64,000 bases of DNA from Kaistella sp. 97-N-M2 (GCF_021513235.1 NZ_CP090976.1:2108001-2172000); one strand, 5' to 3'. Positions 18,521-29,145 are shown, counted from the stretch's first letter. Numbers and translations are program-made. Notes: generated from the letters alone by a model not told the origin.

Positions 18521-19956
18521 TTTTTTAAGATAATAAATTTAAGCTCTTTTAAAGGTTCACTTTTAAAGAGTTGAGAGATGAAGATATAAAAAAGAGTTGC
18601 AGCGATGCTGCTACCCGCTAACCGGAAAAAATCTACCGCATGTATATTTTTAAGGAGATAATCGGTTCCGAAAGCAACTACACCTGCAATTGCGCCTAGA
18701 AAAAGCATCGGCAGTATATCTTTTATTTGTGTCCACGCGGGATAATCCAGGAATTTTCCGCTGTAATAACTGTTGACAAAAAAACAAAGGACTGAAGAAA
18801 CCACGCTTCCATAAAGCAAGCCATATATTCCAAACCGAATTGAAACAAGAATAACCAATACGGCAATTATTTTTTTTACCACTTCCAGTTTCAAAAACAG
18901 ATCGCTCCTGCCTTTTACTTTAAGTATAATTAAATTATAAGAATGAATCGGATAAAGCAGTCCATTTAAACATAAAATCTGAAAGTAGGGTACTGCGGGC
19001 AACCATTTCTCAGTAAATAAAAAGCGGAACAAAGGCTCTGCAAGTCCGGCCATAATGAGCAATACCGGTGCTACCAAAAAAATAACCATCTGCATAATTT
19101 TTTTATAGGCACTTTTCAAACGGATCTCATCATTTTGCATTGCAGCAAACAAGGGAAAAACCACTTTATCTACCATATTGGAAATATTCATCACAGGTAA
19201 TTGCTTTAGTGTATCTGCCCTATTATAAAATCCTACCTGAGCAGGTAAGAAAAATTTACCTATTATGATTGTGTAAGCATTTGAAAAAGCGGTATCTAAA
19301 ATACTTGAAAACATAATTTTTATTCCATAATTAAAATGTTTCTGAAATTTCTCCACTTTAAAACGTAATACCGGTCTCCATGCTGACCAATACCAGTACT
19401 GGGCAGAATTAAAAAGTGATTTTACGATGGCTGCTCCTACTAAACTCCAAACACCATAGCCATACAATGCCATTCCAATCCCCACGATGCTGGAAATTAC
19501 CAGGGAAGGTACAGCGACCTTCATCTGTGTTTTAAAATTTAAACTCTTGGTAAGTCGTGTTACTTGTACTGCAGAAAAAGCATCAATTACAAAAACGATT
19601 GAATATACACGTAGGATATTAACCAATAAGTTTTGTTTATAAAAATCTGCAATGAATGGTGCAATTGCAAAAACTATTAAATAGATTACAATACTAACAC
19701 CTACATTAAAATAAAAAACGGTAGAGAAATCATCATCATCAAGATTTTCAGAACGAACTAAAGATTGTGTCATTCCGCCACTGACAAGAGCATTACTAAG
19801 ACCCACAAATACACCAATCATGGCAATTAGACCAAACTCCGCTGGTAAAAGCAAACGTGCCAGAATGATGGATACCACAAAGGAAATCCCCTGCACACTA
19901 AATTGTTGTGCAAAGGTCCAGAGCATACCCGAAATGGCTGTTTTCTTTAATGACAT
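18517..19956 (-). CDS. wzx: Lipopolysaccharide/capsule repeat-unit flippase, WzxC-type MOP family
   Basis: Inner-membrane flippase of 479 aa with 12-14 hydrophobic segments. It begins AISGMLWTFAQQFSVQGISF, typical of the WzxC/MOP-flippase group, and has MIGVFVGLSNALVSGGMTQSLVR in the second span region. It should move the undecaprenyl-linked repeat unit to the periplasm for the polymerase encoded downstream. It overlaps the aminotransferase gene by four bases. A 113-base gap separates it from the epimerase upstream. Confidence 0.9.
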   Translation of the reverse strand: MSLKKTAISGMLWTFAQQFSVQGISFVVSIILARLLLPAEFGLIAMIGVFVGLSNALVSGGMTQSLVRSENLDDDDFSTVFYFNVGVSIVIYLIVFAIAPFIADFYKQNLLVNILRVYSIVFVIDAFSAVQVTRLTKSLNFKTQMKVAVPSLVISSIVGIGMALYGYGVWSLVGAAIVKSLFNSAQYWYWSAWRPVLRFKVEKFQKHFNYGIKIMFSSILDTAFSNAYTIIIGKFFLPAQVGFYNRADTLKQLPVMNISNMVDKVVFPLFAAMQNDEIRLKSAYKKIMQMVIFLVAPVLLIMAGLAEPLFRFLFTEKWLPAVPYFQILCLNGLLYPIHSYNLIILKVKGRSDLFLKLEVVKKIIAVLVILVSIRFGIYGLLYGSVVSSVLCFFVNSYYSGKFLDYPAWTQIKDILPMLFLGAIAGVVAFGTDYLLKNIHAVDFFRLAGSSIAATLFYIFISQLFKSEPLKELKFIILKK

Positions 19957-20069
19957 CTGATCAGTTGGATTGCTTTATTAATAATTTGCTCTTCATTTTT
20001 ATTTTCTAACTTTTTGAAATGATCTGTTTACCTGTATTTAAATTGGTAAAAGATTATTAAAATTAATGG

Positions 20070-21086
20070 TTATTTGATCTTATAATATTCTTTATACCAA
20101 TCCACAAAGCGCTTTACACCTTCCTTTATTTCAGTTTGGGGTAGATAATTGTAATCCTTTTTTAATCTTTCAACATCGGCAAACGTATTTTCCACATCGC
20201 CGGGTTGCATTGGCATCATGACTCTTTGGGCATTCTTGCCGGTAACCTCTTCTATTTCAGTAATAAAATCATTCAGTTTCACAGGTTTGCCATTTCCAAT
20301 ATTGTACACCTGGTACAAGTGATCATCTGCACTATTATTTTCAACCGTCTTAATGATTCCGTTCACAATATCATCAATATAAGTAAAATCCCGGGAGAGA
20401 TTCCCGTTATTAAAAACTTTGATTGGGTTGTTGTTTAAGATAGCATCTGTAAATAAAAACATCGCCATATCCGGTCTTCCCCAAGGTCCATAAACAGTAA
20501 AAAAACGTAATCCGATTGTCTCGATATTGAATAGATGACTATAGGTATGAGCCATCAATTCATTGCTTTTTTTAGTGGCGGCATACATGCTTATCGGATG
20601 GTCAACATTATCACTGGTTGAAAACGGGATTTTATCATTCATTCCATAAACACTGGAACTGCTGGCATAGACAAATTTTTTAATATTAGCATTTCGAATA
20701 CACTCTAACAGATTCACAAAACCAACAATATTACTTTCTACATATTTCATGGGCTGTTCAATACTGTACCGCACTCCGGCCTGAGCTGCTAAATTACAAA
20801 CAACATCAAATTTATTTTCCTCGAAAAGAAGAGGAAGGTTTTTCTGATCCTCCAGGTTCATCTTAATGAATTGAAATTGCGTTCCGTATACTTTACTCTC
20901 CAAAATAATGTTGTGAATCAGATCGCCTTCAGTAATGCCCAAATTTTCAAGTCGTGCATGCTTTAGACTGACCGCATAATAATCATTAATATTATCAAGC
21001 CCAATCACCGTATGTCCTAAGGCAAGTAGTTTTTCACATAAGTGATAACCGATAAAACCTGCCGCACCTGTCACTAATATTCTCAT
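20070..21086 (-). CDS. NAD-dependent epimerase, probably UDP-glucuronate 4-epimerase
   Basis: Extended SDR epimerase of 338 aa. GAAGFIGYHLCEKL is the NAD-binding glycine motif and YAATKKSNE holds the catalytic Tyr-Lys pair. The signature DNINDYYAVSLKHARL and GLRFFTVYGPWGRPDMA are those of the UDP-glucuronate 4-epimerase (LpsL/Cap1J) subgroup, which makes UDP-galacturonate. It directly follows the UDP-glucose dehydrogenase gene, which would supply its substrate. Other C4 epimerisations are possible but fit less well. Confidence 0.88.
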   Translation of the reverse strand: MRILVTGAAGFIGYHLCEKLLALGHTVIGLDNINDYYAVSLKHARLENLGITEGDLIHNIILESKVYGTQFQFIKMNLEDQKNLPLLFEENKFDVVCNLAAQAGVRYSIEQPMKYVESNIVGFVNLLECIRNANIKKFVYASSSSVYGMNDKIPFSTSDNVDHPISMYAATKKSNELMAHTYSHLFNIETIGLRFFTVYGPWGRPDMAMFLFTDAILNNNPIKVFNNGNLSRDFTYIDDIVNGIIKTVENNSADDHLYQVYNIGNGKPVKLNDFITEIEEVTGKNAQRVMMPMQPGDVENTFADVERLKKDYNYLPQTEIKEGVKRFVDWYKEYYKIK

Positions 21087-21160
21087 TTTATCTTCTTCTT
21101 ATGATTAATACCTCCGAGTTCTTTTTCATCTTCCTCTGACATCAGATGGGAAATTAACTT

Positions 21161-22327
21161 TTAATCGTTCCCAAATAAATCACGGGTATATACTTTATCC
21201 TTTACGTCTTCCAATTCTGGGGCATACCGATTGGTGATAATGATATCGCATTCATTTTTAAACAATGCCAAGTCTTTTTCAACCCTCGATCCAAAGAATA
21301 ATTCGTCATTTAAAACTGGTTCGAACACCACCACTTCAACACCTTTCGCTTTTAACCGTTTCATAATTCCCTGCATCGCCGACGCTCGGAAATTATCGGA
21401 ACCTGACTTCATAATCAAACGGTAAACGCCCACTTTCTGAGGTTTTTTAGCTAAGATCGAATCTGCGATAAAATCTTTGCGGGTTCTGTTGGCATCAACT
21501 ATGGCCTGAATAATATTATTAGGAACCTCATTATAGTTGGCCAACAATTGTTTAGTGTCCTTTGGCAGACAATAGCCTCCATAACCAAAAGATGGATTGT
21601 TATAATGGGACCCAATTCGCGGATCAAGGCTTACCCCCTCAATAATTTGTCGGCTGTCTAATTTATGGGTCTGTGCGTAACTGTCCAACTCATTGAAATA
21701 GGCAACCCTCATTGCCAAATAGGTATTGGAGAATAGTTTTATGGCTTCTGCTTCTGTACTATTCGTAAACAATAGAGCAATATCTTCCTTTATCGCTCCT
21801 TCTTTCAATAAGGTTGCGAATTGTTCTGCCCGCCGGCTCTGCTCCCCAATAATAATTCTGGAAGGATACAAATTATCGTATAACGCTTTGCCCTCTCTTA
21901 AAAACTCCGGCGAAAAAATAATATTCTTAAAGTCGATCTTTTCTTTGAGTTCGTCCGTAAAACCAACGGGAACTGTAGATTTTATTATCACAATTGCAAG
22001 AGGGTTATAATCTTTAACTTCGAGAATTACAGACAGCACGCTGCTGGTATCAAAATAGTTTGTTTTTGAATCGTAATCGGTTGGTGTTGCAACGATCACA
22101 TAATCGGCATTGCTATACGCCTCATTCTTATCTAAAGTAGCTTTAAAGTTTAATTCTTTGTTTTTTAAAAAATCAATGATTTCATCATCTTCAATCGGCG
22201 ACTTTTTATTGTTGAGCATGGCTACCTTCTCTGGCACTATATCTAAAGCAACTACTTCGTTATGTTGCGCCAATAAGATCGCATTTGAAAGTCCTACATA
22301 TCCAGTTCCTACTATTGTGATTTTCAT
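21161..22327 (-). CDS. ugd: UDP-glucose 6-dehydrogenase
   Basis: Oxidises UDP-glucose to UDP-glucuronate with two NAD+. The 388-aa length and sequence match the short Ugd group. [15 protein letters not shown] is the NAD motif, [11 protein letters not shown] the hinge, FSPEFLREG the substrate loop, and the catalytic cysteine lies in [15 protein letters not shown] (about residues 248-262). It lies in the capsule operon between the UDP-HexNAc dehydrogenase and the 4-epimerase. The product can feed both glucuronic and galacturonic acid residues. Confidence 0.94.
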   Translation of the reverse strand: MKITIVGTGYVGLSNAILLAQHNEVVALDIVPEKVAMLNNKKSPIEDDEIIDFLKNKELNFKATLDKNEAYSNADYVIVATPTDYDSKTNYFDTSSVLSVILEVKDYNPLAIVIIKSTVPVGFTDELKEKIDFKNIIFSPEFLREGKALYDNLYPSRIIIGEQSRRAEQFATLLKEGAIKEDIALLFTNSTEAEAIKLFSNTYLAMRVAYFNELDSYAQTHKLDSRQIIEGVSLDPRIGSHYNNPSFGYGGYCLPKDTKQLLANYNEVPNNIIQAIVDANRTRKDFIADSILAKKPQKVGVYRLIMKSGSDNFRASAMQGIMKRLKAKGVEVVVFEPVLNDELFFGSRVEKDLALFKNECDIIITNRYAPELEDVKDKVYTRDLFGND

Positions 22328-22415
22328 TTATAAACTTAAAGGTTTAAATTAACAAGAGATAATTAGCGGTTACGGATTTCCCTCAATTTTTCCGCTTCAA
22401 AAGAACTTTAAAAAT

Positions 22416-23696
22416 CTACAATTTCGCATCACACTTTTCTAAGATACCTTTTACATCATAAACAACAGCGGTATCTTTTTTAAGTTCTTCTAGATTAATA
22501 TTTAAGAACTCCTTATGTGCAACTCCTAAAACAATTGCATCAAATTTTTCGGTTGGAATTTCTGAAGTGCTATGTATTCCATATTCATGTTTCACTTCTG
22601 CCGTGTTTGCCCAGGGATCATAAGTTGTTACCTTAGTTCCATAATCTTCCAAAGCCGCGATCACATCTACAATCTTCGTATTTCGAACGTCCGGACAGTT
22701 CTCTTTAAAGGTAATCCCTAACATCAGTATTTTCGCTTTATTAACCGAAATATCTTTTTTGATCATTGTCTTAATCACCTGTGCTGCAACATACTGTCCC
22801 ATAGAATCGTTCAGTCTTCTTCCTGCCAAAATAATTTCCGGATGGTAACCATATTCCTGGGCTTTCTGCGCGAGATAATACGGATCGACGCCGATACAAT
22901 GTCCGCCCACCAAGCCTGGTTTGAAGGGAAGGAAATTCCATTTCGTACCGGCAGCTTCCAGAACGTCGTGCGTGTTAATATCCATTAGATTAAAAATCTT
23001 TGCGAGTTCATTCACAAAGGCGATATTGATATCGCGCTGGGAATTTTCAATCACTTTTGCAGCTTCAGCCACTTTAATACACGGTGCCAAATGCGTACCT
23101 GCCGTAATAACAGCTTTATAAATATCATTCACGATCTCACCGATCTCCGGCGTAGAACCGGATGTTACTTTCAGAATTTTTTCGACGGTATGCTCTTTGT
23201 CCCCGGGATTAATTCTTTCCGGAGAATAACCTGCAAAGAAATCAACATTGAATTTCAGGCCGGATATTTTTTCAACAACAGGAATACAGTCTTCTTCCGT
23301 AGCACCGGGGTAAACCGTGGATTCATAAACCACGATATCTCCTTTCTTCAACACTTTTCCAACCGTTTCGCTCGCTTTAATGAGCGGAGTTAAAACCGGT
23401 CGGTTATTTTTATCTACGGGCGTTGGAACTGTGATAATATAAATATTGGAATCCTCAATATCTTTTAAGTCGTAAGAACAAAAAAGTCCTTTGTCACCTT
23501 TTGCCGGATTATGCTCAACAAGAGCTGAGCTCAAAAGTTCGTCGGAAACTTCCAACGTGTCATCGTGTCCGCTATTAAGTTCTTGAATTCGCGTCTGATT
23601 GATATCAAAGCCGACGGTGGGAAATTTCGTAGCGAATAGTCTCGCCAAAGGTAAGCCTACATAACCTAAACCGAGAACGGTAATTTTGTGTTGCAT
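22416..23696 (-). CDS. tviB: UDP-N-acetyl-hexosamine 6-dehydrogenase (TviB/WbpO type)
   Basis: Nucleotide-sugar dehydrogenase (426 aa) related to Vi-antigen TviB and Pseudomonas WbpO. These oxidise UDP-GlcNAc or UDP-GalNAc at C6 to the uronic acid. VLGLGYVGLPLARLFA is the NAD motif, YESTVYPGATEEDC and GYSPERINPGD are subgroup signatures, and the catalytic Cys lies in KPGLVGGHCIGVDPYYLAQ. Its upstream neighbour is a TviC/WbpP-like epimerase only four bases away. That pairing is the classic route to UDP-GalNAcA. Confidence 0.92.
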   Translation of the reverse strand: MQHKITVLGLGYVGLPLARLFATKFPTVGFDINQTRIQELNSGHDDTLEVSDELLSSALVEHNPAKGDKGLFCSYDLKDIEDSNIYIITVPTPVDKNNRPVLTPLIKASETVGKVLKKGDIVVYESTVYPGATEEDCIPVVEKISGLKFNVDFFAGYSPERINPGDKEHTVEKILKVTSGSTPEIGEIVNDIYKAVITAGTHLAPCIKVAEAAKVIENSQRDINIAFVNELAKIFNLMDINTHDVLEAAGTKWNFLPFKPGLVGGHCIGVDPYYLAQKAQEYGYHPEIILAGRRLNDSMGQYVAAQVIKTMIKKDISVNKAKILMLGITFKENCPDVRNTKIVDVIAALEDYGTKVTTYDPWANTAEVKHEYGIHSTSEIPTEKFDAIVLGVAHKEFLNINLEELKKDTAVVYDVKGILEKCDAKL

Positions 23697-23700
23697 TGTT

Positions 23701-24693
23701 TTATTTCAAATTCTCCCAATACCAAGTTACCGCTTCTTTCAAACCGTCTTTCATGGAGAACTGGGGATTATAATTCAGTAAATTTTTTGCTTTATCAATG
23801 CTAGCCAGCGAGTGGGGCACATCACCTTTTCGGTAGTCGCCATATTTCACTTCAACGTCAGCAATTTTAGGATCGAAGTCTGCCAGATATTCTTTGAGAT
23901 ATTTCACTAAATCGTTTAACGTGGTTCGTTCTCCAAACGCCGTATTATACACTTGGTTTAAGGATTCGGTGTTTTCTGACGTTAGAGCTAAAAGGTTCAT
24001 TAAGACGACATTGTCGATATAAGTGAAATCCCGTGAATATTCTCCGTCTCCATTAATAATAGGAGATTCGTGAGCCATTAATTGCATGACAAATTTTGGG
24101 ATCACCGCCGCATACGCGCCGTTTGGGTCCTGGCGCCTCCCGAAAACATTAAAGTATCTTAAGCCAATAGTATCAAAGTCGTACGTCCGTTTAAAAACAT
24201 CTGCGTACAGTTCATCTACATATTTTGTGATGGCGTACGGAGAGAGTGGCTTGCCGATCACATCTTCTACTTTCGGTAACCCTTCCGAATCACCGTACGT
24301 GGAAGAGCTGGCCGCATAAATAAATCTTTTGACGCCGGCATCTTTAGCGGCAACCAACACTTTAAGAAAACCACCCACATTAACTTCATTACTGGTAACA
24401 GGATCCTTGATGGACCGCGGCACAGAACCTAAAGCGGCCTGATGAAGAACAAAATCCTGATCCAGACATGCTTTCTGGCAGGTTTCCATATCTCTGATAT
24501 CACCTTCAATTAAGGTAAATTGTAAATTTTGTAAAAAAGGGGCGATATTTTCTCGTTTGCCCGTCGCAAAGTTATCCAGACAGGTAACCTGTGCGCCGTT
24601 TTGAAGCAGTGCATCGCAAAGATTGGATCCGATAAAACCCGCGCCGCCTGTAACGAGGATTTTTTTATCTTTTAAATTCTTAAAATCTGACAT
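23701..24693 (-). CDS. tviC: UDP-N-acetylglucosamine 4-epimerase (TviC/WbpP type)
   Basis: Extended SDR (330 aa from the ATG at 24693) interconverting UDP-GlcNAc/GlcNAcA and UDP-GalNAc/GalNAcA. VTGGAGFIGSNLCDALLQNG binds NAD, YAITKYVDELYADVF contains the Tyr-Lys pair, and RYFNVFGRRQDPNGAYAAVI is the WbpP/TviC signature. A longer open frame starts at 24765, but that would overlap the wzc end and precede the conserved N-terminus with an unrelated segment. Together with the adjacent dehydrogenase it supplies an N-acetyl-hexosaminuronic acid. Confidence 0.92.
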   Translation of the reverse strand: MSDFKNLKDKKILVTGGAGFIGSNLCDALLQNGAQVTCLDNFATGKRENIAPFLQNLQFTLIEGDIRDMETCQKACLDQDFVLHQAALGSVPRSIKDPVTSNEVNVGGFLKVLVAAKDAGVKRFIYAASSSTYGDSEGLPKVEDVIGKPLSPYAITKYVDELYADVFKRTYDFDTIGLRYFNVFGRRQDPNGAYAAVIPKFVMQLMAHESPIINGDGEYSRDFTYIDNVVLMNLLALTSENTESLNQVYNTAFGERTTLNDLVKYLKEYLADFDPKIADVEVKYGDYRKGDVPHSLASIDKAKNLLNYNPQFSMKDGLKEAVTWYWENLK

Positions 24694-24737
24694 TAATATT
24701 TTTATTACGCTTTTAAACTTATGATCGGTATTACAAA

Positions 24738-27083
24738 TTAAAATCGGTTGCGAAGACGGTTCCAAAAACTTTTTTTCTCCTCGGTGTAGTAGCCGTAACC
24801 GTATTTGCCGCCGTACCCGTAGCGCAAATCATCCTTCTGCACATCATTCAGTGCAATTCCCATTTTTGCCACGTTTTCGTCGGCTGCGACTATTTTCGCA
24901 TATTTCAACAGATTTTTCTCCGTGTATTTCGCACGGACAACGTAAACCAGCATGTCGGAAAGCGCTAAAATGTGGAAGCTGTCGCTCACCATCATCATTG
25001 GGGCCGAATCGATTAGTACGTAATCATAACGCGTAACCAAATCATCAAGTAATAATTTAAGTCTGGGATCTTCCAATAAATCGGTGGGGTTGGGCGGAAT
25101 GGTCCCGGAATCAATAATATCCAGATTTTGACTTAGGCCTGAACTTGTAATGATATCTTCGATATTGATTTCGGAATCAGCTAAAAAATCAGCAAGTCCT
25201 ACCGCACTGGAAGGAACATATCTTTTCAACTGGGGATTCCGTAAATCGGCACCGATTAAAACTACTTTTTTATTGGAGCTCAAACTTAAAGCAGAATTAA
25301 TAGATACCGTCGTTTTACCTTCCCCTTTTACCGAGGAGGTGAATAAAATGACGGGAGCACGGCCCTTTATTTTACCGAGTATGAATTTGACGTTCGTATT
25401 GAGGATTCTAAAAGATTCCGCATAGATGGATAAATCATTTTTCGAGATGAGATCACCGGCTTCTTTATCTGCGGTAGGCACTTCTGCCAGCAATGGAACA
25501 TTAGGAAGAACTCTGGCGACGTCTCCCTTATTCGATATTTTTGAATCAAAAAAGAAATAAACGTAAAACACTAAGAAGGGCAGTGCTAAACCTAAGACCA
25601 AAGCAATCAGATAAATTTTGGAACCTTGGGGTGCTACAGGGTTTGTCAGACTGTAGGCGGGGTTCACCACGCGCGCTTTTGGCGTAGTAACGGCCAGAGA
25701 GATCGAAGTTTCTTCCCGTTTTTGAAGGAGGAATAAGTAAAGTGCCTCTTTGATATTCTGCTGACGGTCGATTGTTCTAAAGATTTTTTCCTGACCCGGA
25801 AATTTAGCAACCGCCGTTTTATTTTGATTGACTTCATTTTGCAACGATGCTATTTGGGACTGAAGTGAAGCCCGGGACTTTTGTAAATTTTCTTTGATCA
25901 AACTGCGCATCGAAGAAATGTCTCTGTTGAACTGAATAACCGCCGGATTACTGTTGGTTGCTTGCTTTAAGGTTTTATTTCTGGTTAAAACCAGTTGATT
26001 GTATTCGTTGATGACATTATCTAAACCAGACGGCATCCCCAGATTGCTTGGTAAAAGCTGTTCGTTATTGGCAGACCCGGCGTAGCTTAAAACAGAGTTC
26101 ACCATTTCCAGCTGCGTCCCGACATCCATTATTTTTTTCGTCGCCTCGTTGGCGTTTTCTACGGATAACTGCGCCTGCGTCACCAGATCGGTGATTTGAT
26201 TATTTCGCTTAAAGGTGGCTTTTTGATCTTCTATATTTCCTAATTCTTTGGTAATAAGATCCAGCCGTCCGTCAATAAATTTACCTGTATTTTGAGACTC
26301 TAAATTTTTGTTGTCAATCGCATCAATGTTATATTCCTTGATCAACTCGTTTAAAATATTTTCAGATTTTTGCGGGATTTTACCAACCAGCGTCAGTGTG
26401 ATGATGCTCGATTTGTTTTTGGAATCCTGTTGTGCGATAATGTTTTGCTCGAGTTTATTCACTACTTCATCCGGGCGGAGAAGATTTATCTTCAGGGGAT
26501 TCTTCAGTTTCGTCATCGGCCGGCGATAAACCGTGAAAACGGCATTTTTAATTTGGATCTGCTGTCCGAATTTATATTTTTTTTCCGGGCCGTCTTCCTG
26601 GCGTAAGTTGAAACTTACCTCATTAAGTGGCGATAAAATAAAGGACTGTGACCGGTATTTTTTTATATCCAGGATTTCCAGATTTCCAAAGATGGGGTTT
26701 TCGTCGTAAACAGTGGTTGTAATCACTCTGCCTTCATTCGCTACCTGAAAATCAAGATTAAGTTTTTTAACCAAATTGTAGAGAATAGGTTTGGACTTCA
26801 TAATCGCAATCTCATCCTGAAGATTATTTGCGCCAATACTTCCTCCCAGAGAAAGATTGGAGAAGTCTTCCATACTGATGGAACTGTTTTTTGTATCTCC
26901 CGTCGAAATGAGGACTGAAGCGCTTGTCGAATATTCTTTCGGTGTGTAACGCAGGTATAGCCACGCCATCAGCACCGCTATAAGCAGGGAAAGTAGAAAC
27001 CAGGGCCATTTTTTGAAATATTTATGCAGTTCCGCCTGCAAATCAAAGGAGGATTGGTCTTCCTGTTCAGTAAATTCGTCCAT
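24738..27083 (-). CDS. wzc: Polysaccharide co-polymerase and BY-kinase (tyrosine autokinase)
   Basis: Inner-membrane chain-length regulator fused to a bacterial tyrosine kinase (781 aa). An N-terminal Wzz domain with a membrane span at about 32-51 is followed by a periplasmic coiled-coil and GNVR-like region, then a second span at about 500-520. The cytoplasmic kinase has Walker A in SVKGEGKTT (about 584-592), Walker A' VVLIGADLRNPQ and Walker B VLIDSAP (about 689-695). The tail carries a tyrosine cluster (about 754-766) expected to be autophosphorylated. It works with the Wza pore encoded just upstream. No cognate tyrosine phosphatase gene is in the locus. Confidence 0.95.
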   Translation of the reverse strand: MDEFTEQEDQSSFDLQAELHKYFKKWPWFLLSLLIAVLMAWLYLRYTPKEYSTSASVLISTGDTKNSSISMEDFSNLSLGGSIGANNLQDEIAIMKSKPILYNLVKKLNLDFQVANEGRVITTTVYDENPIFGNLEILDIKKYRSQSFILSPLNEVSFNLRQEDGPEKKYKFGQQIQIKNAVFTVYRRPMTKLKNPLKINLLRPDEVVNKLEQNIIAQQDSKNKSSIITLTLVGKIPQKSENILNELIKEYNIDAIDNKNLESQNTGKFIDGRLDLITKELGNIEDQKATFKRNNQITDLVTQAQLSVENANEATKKIMDVGTQLEMVNSVLSYAGSANNEQLLPSNLGMPSGLDNVINEYNQLVLTRNKTLKQATNSNPAVIQFNRDISSMRSLIKENLQKSRASLQSQIASLQNEVNQNKTAVAKFPGQEKIFRTIDRQQNIKEALYLFLLQKREETSISLAVTTPKARVVNPAYSLTNPVAPQGSKIYLIALVLGLALPFLVFYVYFFFDSKISNKGDVARVLPNVPLLAEVPTADKEAGDLISKNDLSIYAESFRILNTNVKFILGKIKGRAPVILFTSSVKGEGKTTVSINSALSLSSNKKVVLIGADLRNPQLKRYVPSSAVGLADFLADSEINIEDIITSSGLSQNLDIIDSGTIPPNPTDLLEDPRLKLLLDDLVTRYDYVLIDSAPMMMVSDSFHILALSDMLVYVVRAKYTEKNLLKYAKIVAADENVAKMGIALNDVQKDDLRYGYGGKYGYGYYTEEKKSFWNRLRNRF

Positions 27084-27084
27084 A

Positions 27085-27885
27085 TTATTTTAAAGTACTT
27101 ATAAGGATTGAAATAATGGCAACCCCGCTTCCGATAATAGAGAAAATAAGGTTACGGTTAGGATTGGTACCCGCAATAATTTTTTTATTTTCGTCAGGTT
27201 CCACGTAAAGCACGTCGTTTTGCTGCAAATAATAATAGGGCGAAGAGGTAATGTTTTTTTGGGTGAAATCAACGACGTAAGTATTATCGGTACCATTTTC
27301 ATGGCGTACAAGCTTCACTTTCGTACGATCTCCGTTGTCCGTCATATCTCCCGCCATACCGAGGGCCTGCAGTAAGGTTACTTTATCGGAGGCGCTGGTG
27401 TATTGCCCGGGGTTTTTCACTTCACCTAAAACCGTAATGTTAAAATTTAACTGGCGCACAGAAACCATAGGATCGGTTAAATATTCCAGTAAACGTCTCT
27501 CCAGATCTTCGCGTAATTGCGAAAGGGTCATGTCTTGAACATACAATTTTCCCAGAACAGGAAAAATAATGTATCCTTCATTGCTTACAAGATATCCTAC
27601 CGGACCGCTTTGAGTTGACTGACTTTGTACAACTTCTGCGCTGTTTCCGGCCTGCGTCATGGTCGCAAGATTAAAGGGACGTACGGCATTGTCATCAAAA
27701 GCCGCTACCTTTATATCCAAAAGATCTCCCGTCTGCAAATGCGTACCTTCAAAAATGGCCTGCTTTACTTCCGCCTCCGCGCTATGGTTTTGATTTTCCA
27801 TATATACCATGTTCTCTTTGGGTTTACAAGAGAAAGCCAAAAGAGCAATGATAGTAAGAAAAAAAATATTTTTAATCTTTTTCAT
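27085..27885 (-). CDS. wza: Outer-membrane polysaccharide export lipoprotein (Wza family)
   Basis: Forms the outer-membrane exit pore for the capsule polymer. The 266-aa protein starts at the ATG at 27885: the longer frame from 27906 would overlap the promoter. It has a lipobox LLAFSC near residue 21, a poly-export domain (about 45-155), one SLBB repeat (ITVLGEVKNPGQYT onward) and a C-terminal hydrophobic helix after NRNLIF. It is the first gene of the capsule operon and sits one base before wzc. Only one SLBB is evident, as in short Bacteroidetes homologues. Confidence 0.93.
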   Translation of the reverse strand: MKKIKNIFFLTIIALLAFSCKPKENMVYMENQNHSAEAEVKQAIFEGTHLQTGDLLDIKVAAFDDNAVRPFNLATMTQAGNSAEVVQSQSTQSGPVGYLVSNEGYIIFPVLGKLYVQDMTLSQLREDLERRLLEYLTDPMVSVRQLNFNITVLGEVKNPGQYTSASDKVTLLQALGMAGDMTDNGDRTKVKLVRHENGTDNTYVVDFTQKNITSSPYYYLQQNDVLYVEPDENKKIIAGTNPNRNLIFSIIGSGVAIISILISTLK

Positions 27886-27903
27886 ATATATTATTAGAAT
27901 TTG

Positions 27904-27911
27904 CAAAAATA
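27904..27911 (-). promoter_or_regulatory. -7 promoter element of the capsule operon
   Basis: On the minus strand this reads TATTTTTG, matching TAnnTTTG, and lies 19 bases upstream of the wza ATG. No good TTTG -33 element is present at the usual distance, so an activator may be needed. All genes down to 6490 appear to follow from here, although the gap at 19957-20069 could hold a second start. Confidence 0.55.
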
Positions 27912-28129
27912 TGAAAAATAAATATCTCTTGTTTTTGACTCAATAAGAATTATTCCCGTATTTGGCTTGATAAATTTAAATAGATTGGCAAGTGCGGTAC
28001 TATTCTGGTGATTGTAAGTGCAAATGGAACAATTGATATAGATAATTCATTTTAATAATATTATTAATTGTTAATAATATTTAATTTTCAATTTATGAGT
28101 AATCTTCTCATTAGGAAGATTGACGATGT

Positions 28130-29145
28130 TTAGGACTGCGAAATTAGAATTTCAGTTTTTTCCATCAAGTTTAATAAAAGTTCTTCCATTGCCTGCACTT
28201 GTTCTACGGAGCCGTACCACAGGTGATCGTTAAATCTTAAATAGTGAGCCACGTTCAGAAAAAAGCGGTCTTTTGAGATCTTGTCAAAGAGATATTCCAT
28301 CTTTTCTAGCTGCGGTTCCGCATAAATGCAAAGTTTCCAGAGAGTTTTCGGCGCAAGATAGTTCGGCATATAAACCAATGAGCGAGAAATATAGACCCGC
28401 AAAATTCTGCAAAATGCGATTGCGAAGATTGGATAACAGCCTTCATAATTATCTGTCTCGTAATTTTTCCGCAAGTTCATAAACTGGTCGGCGGTGAGTT
28501 TCGCGGCTCGGTAGTACAGATCCACGTCTGGATAGTACGGAGTGTAAGGTTTTTCCCAATGGATGGTAGGGTGATAAGGTCTAGAAAAATAAACCCTATG
28601 TTCTGATGTCATTATTTTTTCAAAAAACCCCTGCCATAAATAAATGTGATCTTGAATCCAGCTTCTGCTATGACCAATTAATACGACGATACATCTCGCT
28701 TCCGTTTGGTCTGAAACAGATTGTTGAATACGATTCAGTAATTCAGTCCCTAATTGATTGCCTACCAGCAAAAGATAAAATACCGTTTGCTGCTCCTGGA
28801 TTGTCGTACAATAATGATAAATTTCTTCTGGCTTTGCCCGTTCGATAATGCTTGCTAACACTTCCGAAAAAATCTTTTCCGAAGGCGTTTCTTCAACTGA
28901 CGGAATAACCGCACTTTCTTTTTCGTGTTTCAAACTTAATTGAATCGCTCGCAAACTTTCAGTTACCAACCCATAAAGTTTCACTTCAGTTTCGAAAATG
29001 GCGGTATACAGCTCATAATTTAGAATACTTTCATCATCTTCAATTTTTGCTTTCTCCAATACCTTCAGGAGATAAAAGCTTTTGTTATTCTTCTTCACAA
29101 AAAGTTGCTCTAAAACAGGAAGGTATGGCATCAAGTCATTGATAC
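28130..29145 (-). pseudogene. N-terminally truncated HEPN-type protein gene
   Basis: The open frame extends to a TTG at 29215, but its last 20 or so codons are antisense to a regulator fragment, so the true gene is cut near 29145. The remaining part (about 340 aa) has a nucleotidyltransferase-like segment (YLLLVG ... CIVVLIGH) and a C-terminal helical stretch with KNYEGCYPIFAIAF-like spacing, KTLWKLCIYAEPQLEKM and AHYLRF. This resembles Bacteroidetes HEPN-domain proteins (my exact family assignment is from memory). No start or promoter remains, so it is probably not expressed as a functional protein. A short real protein cannot be fully excluded. Confidence 0.55.
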
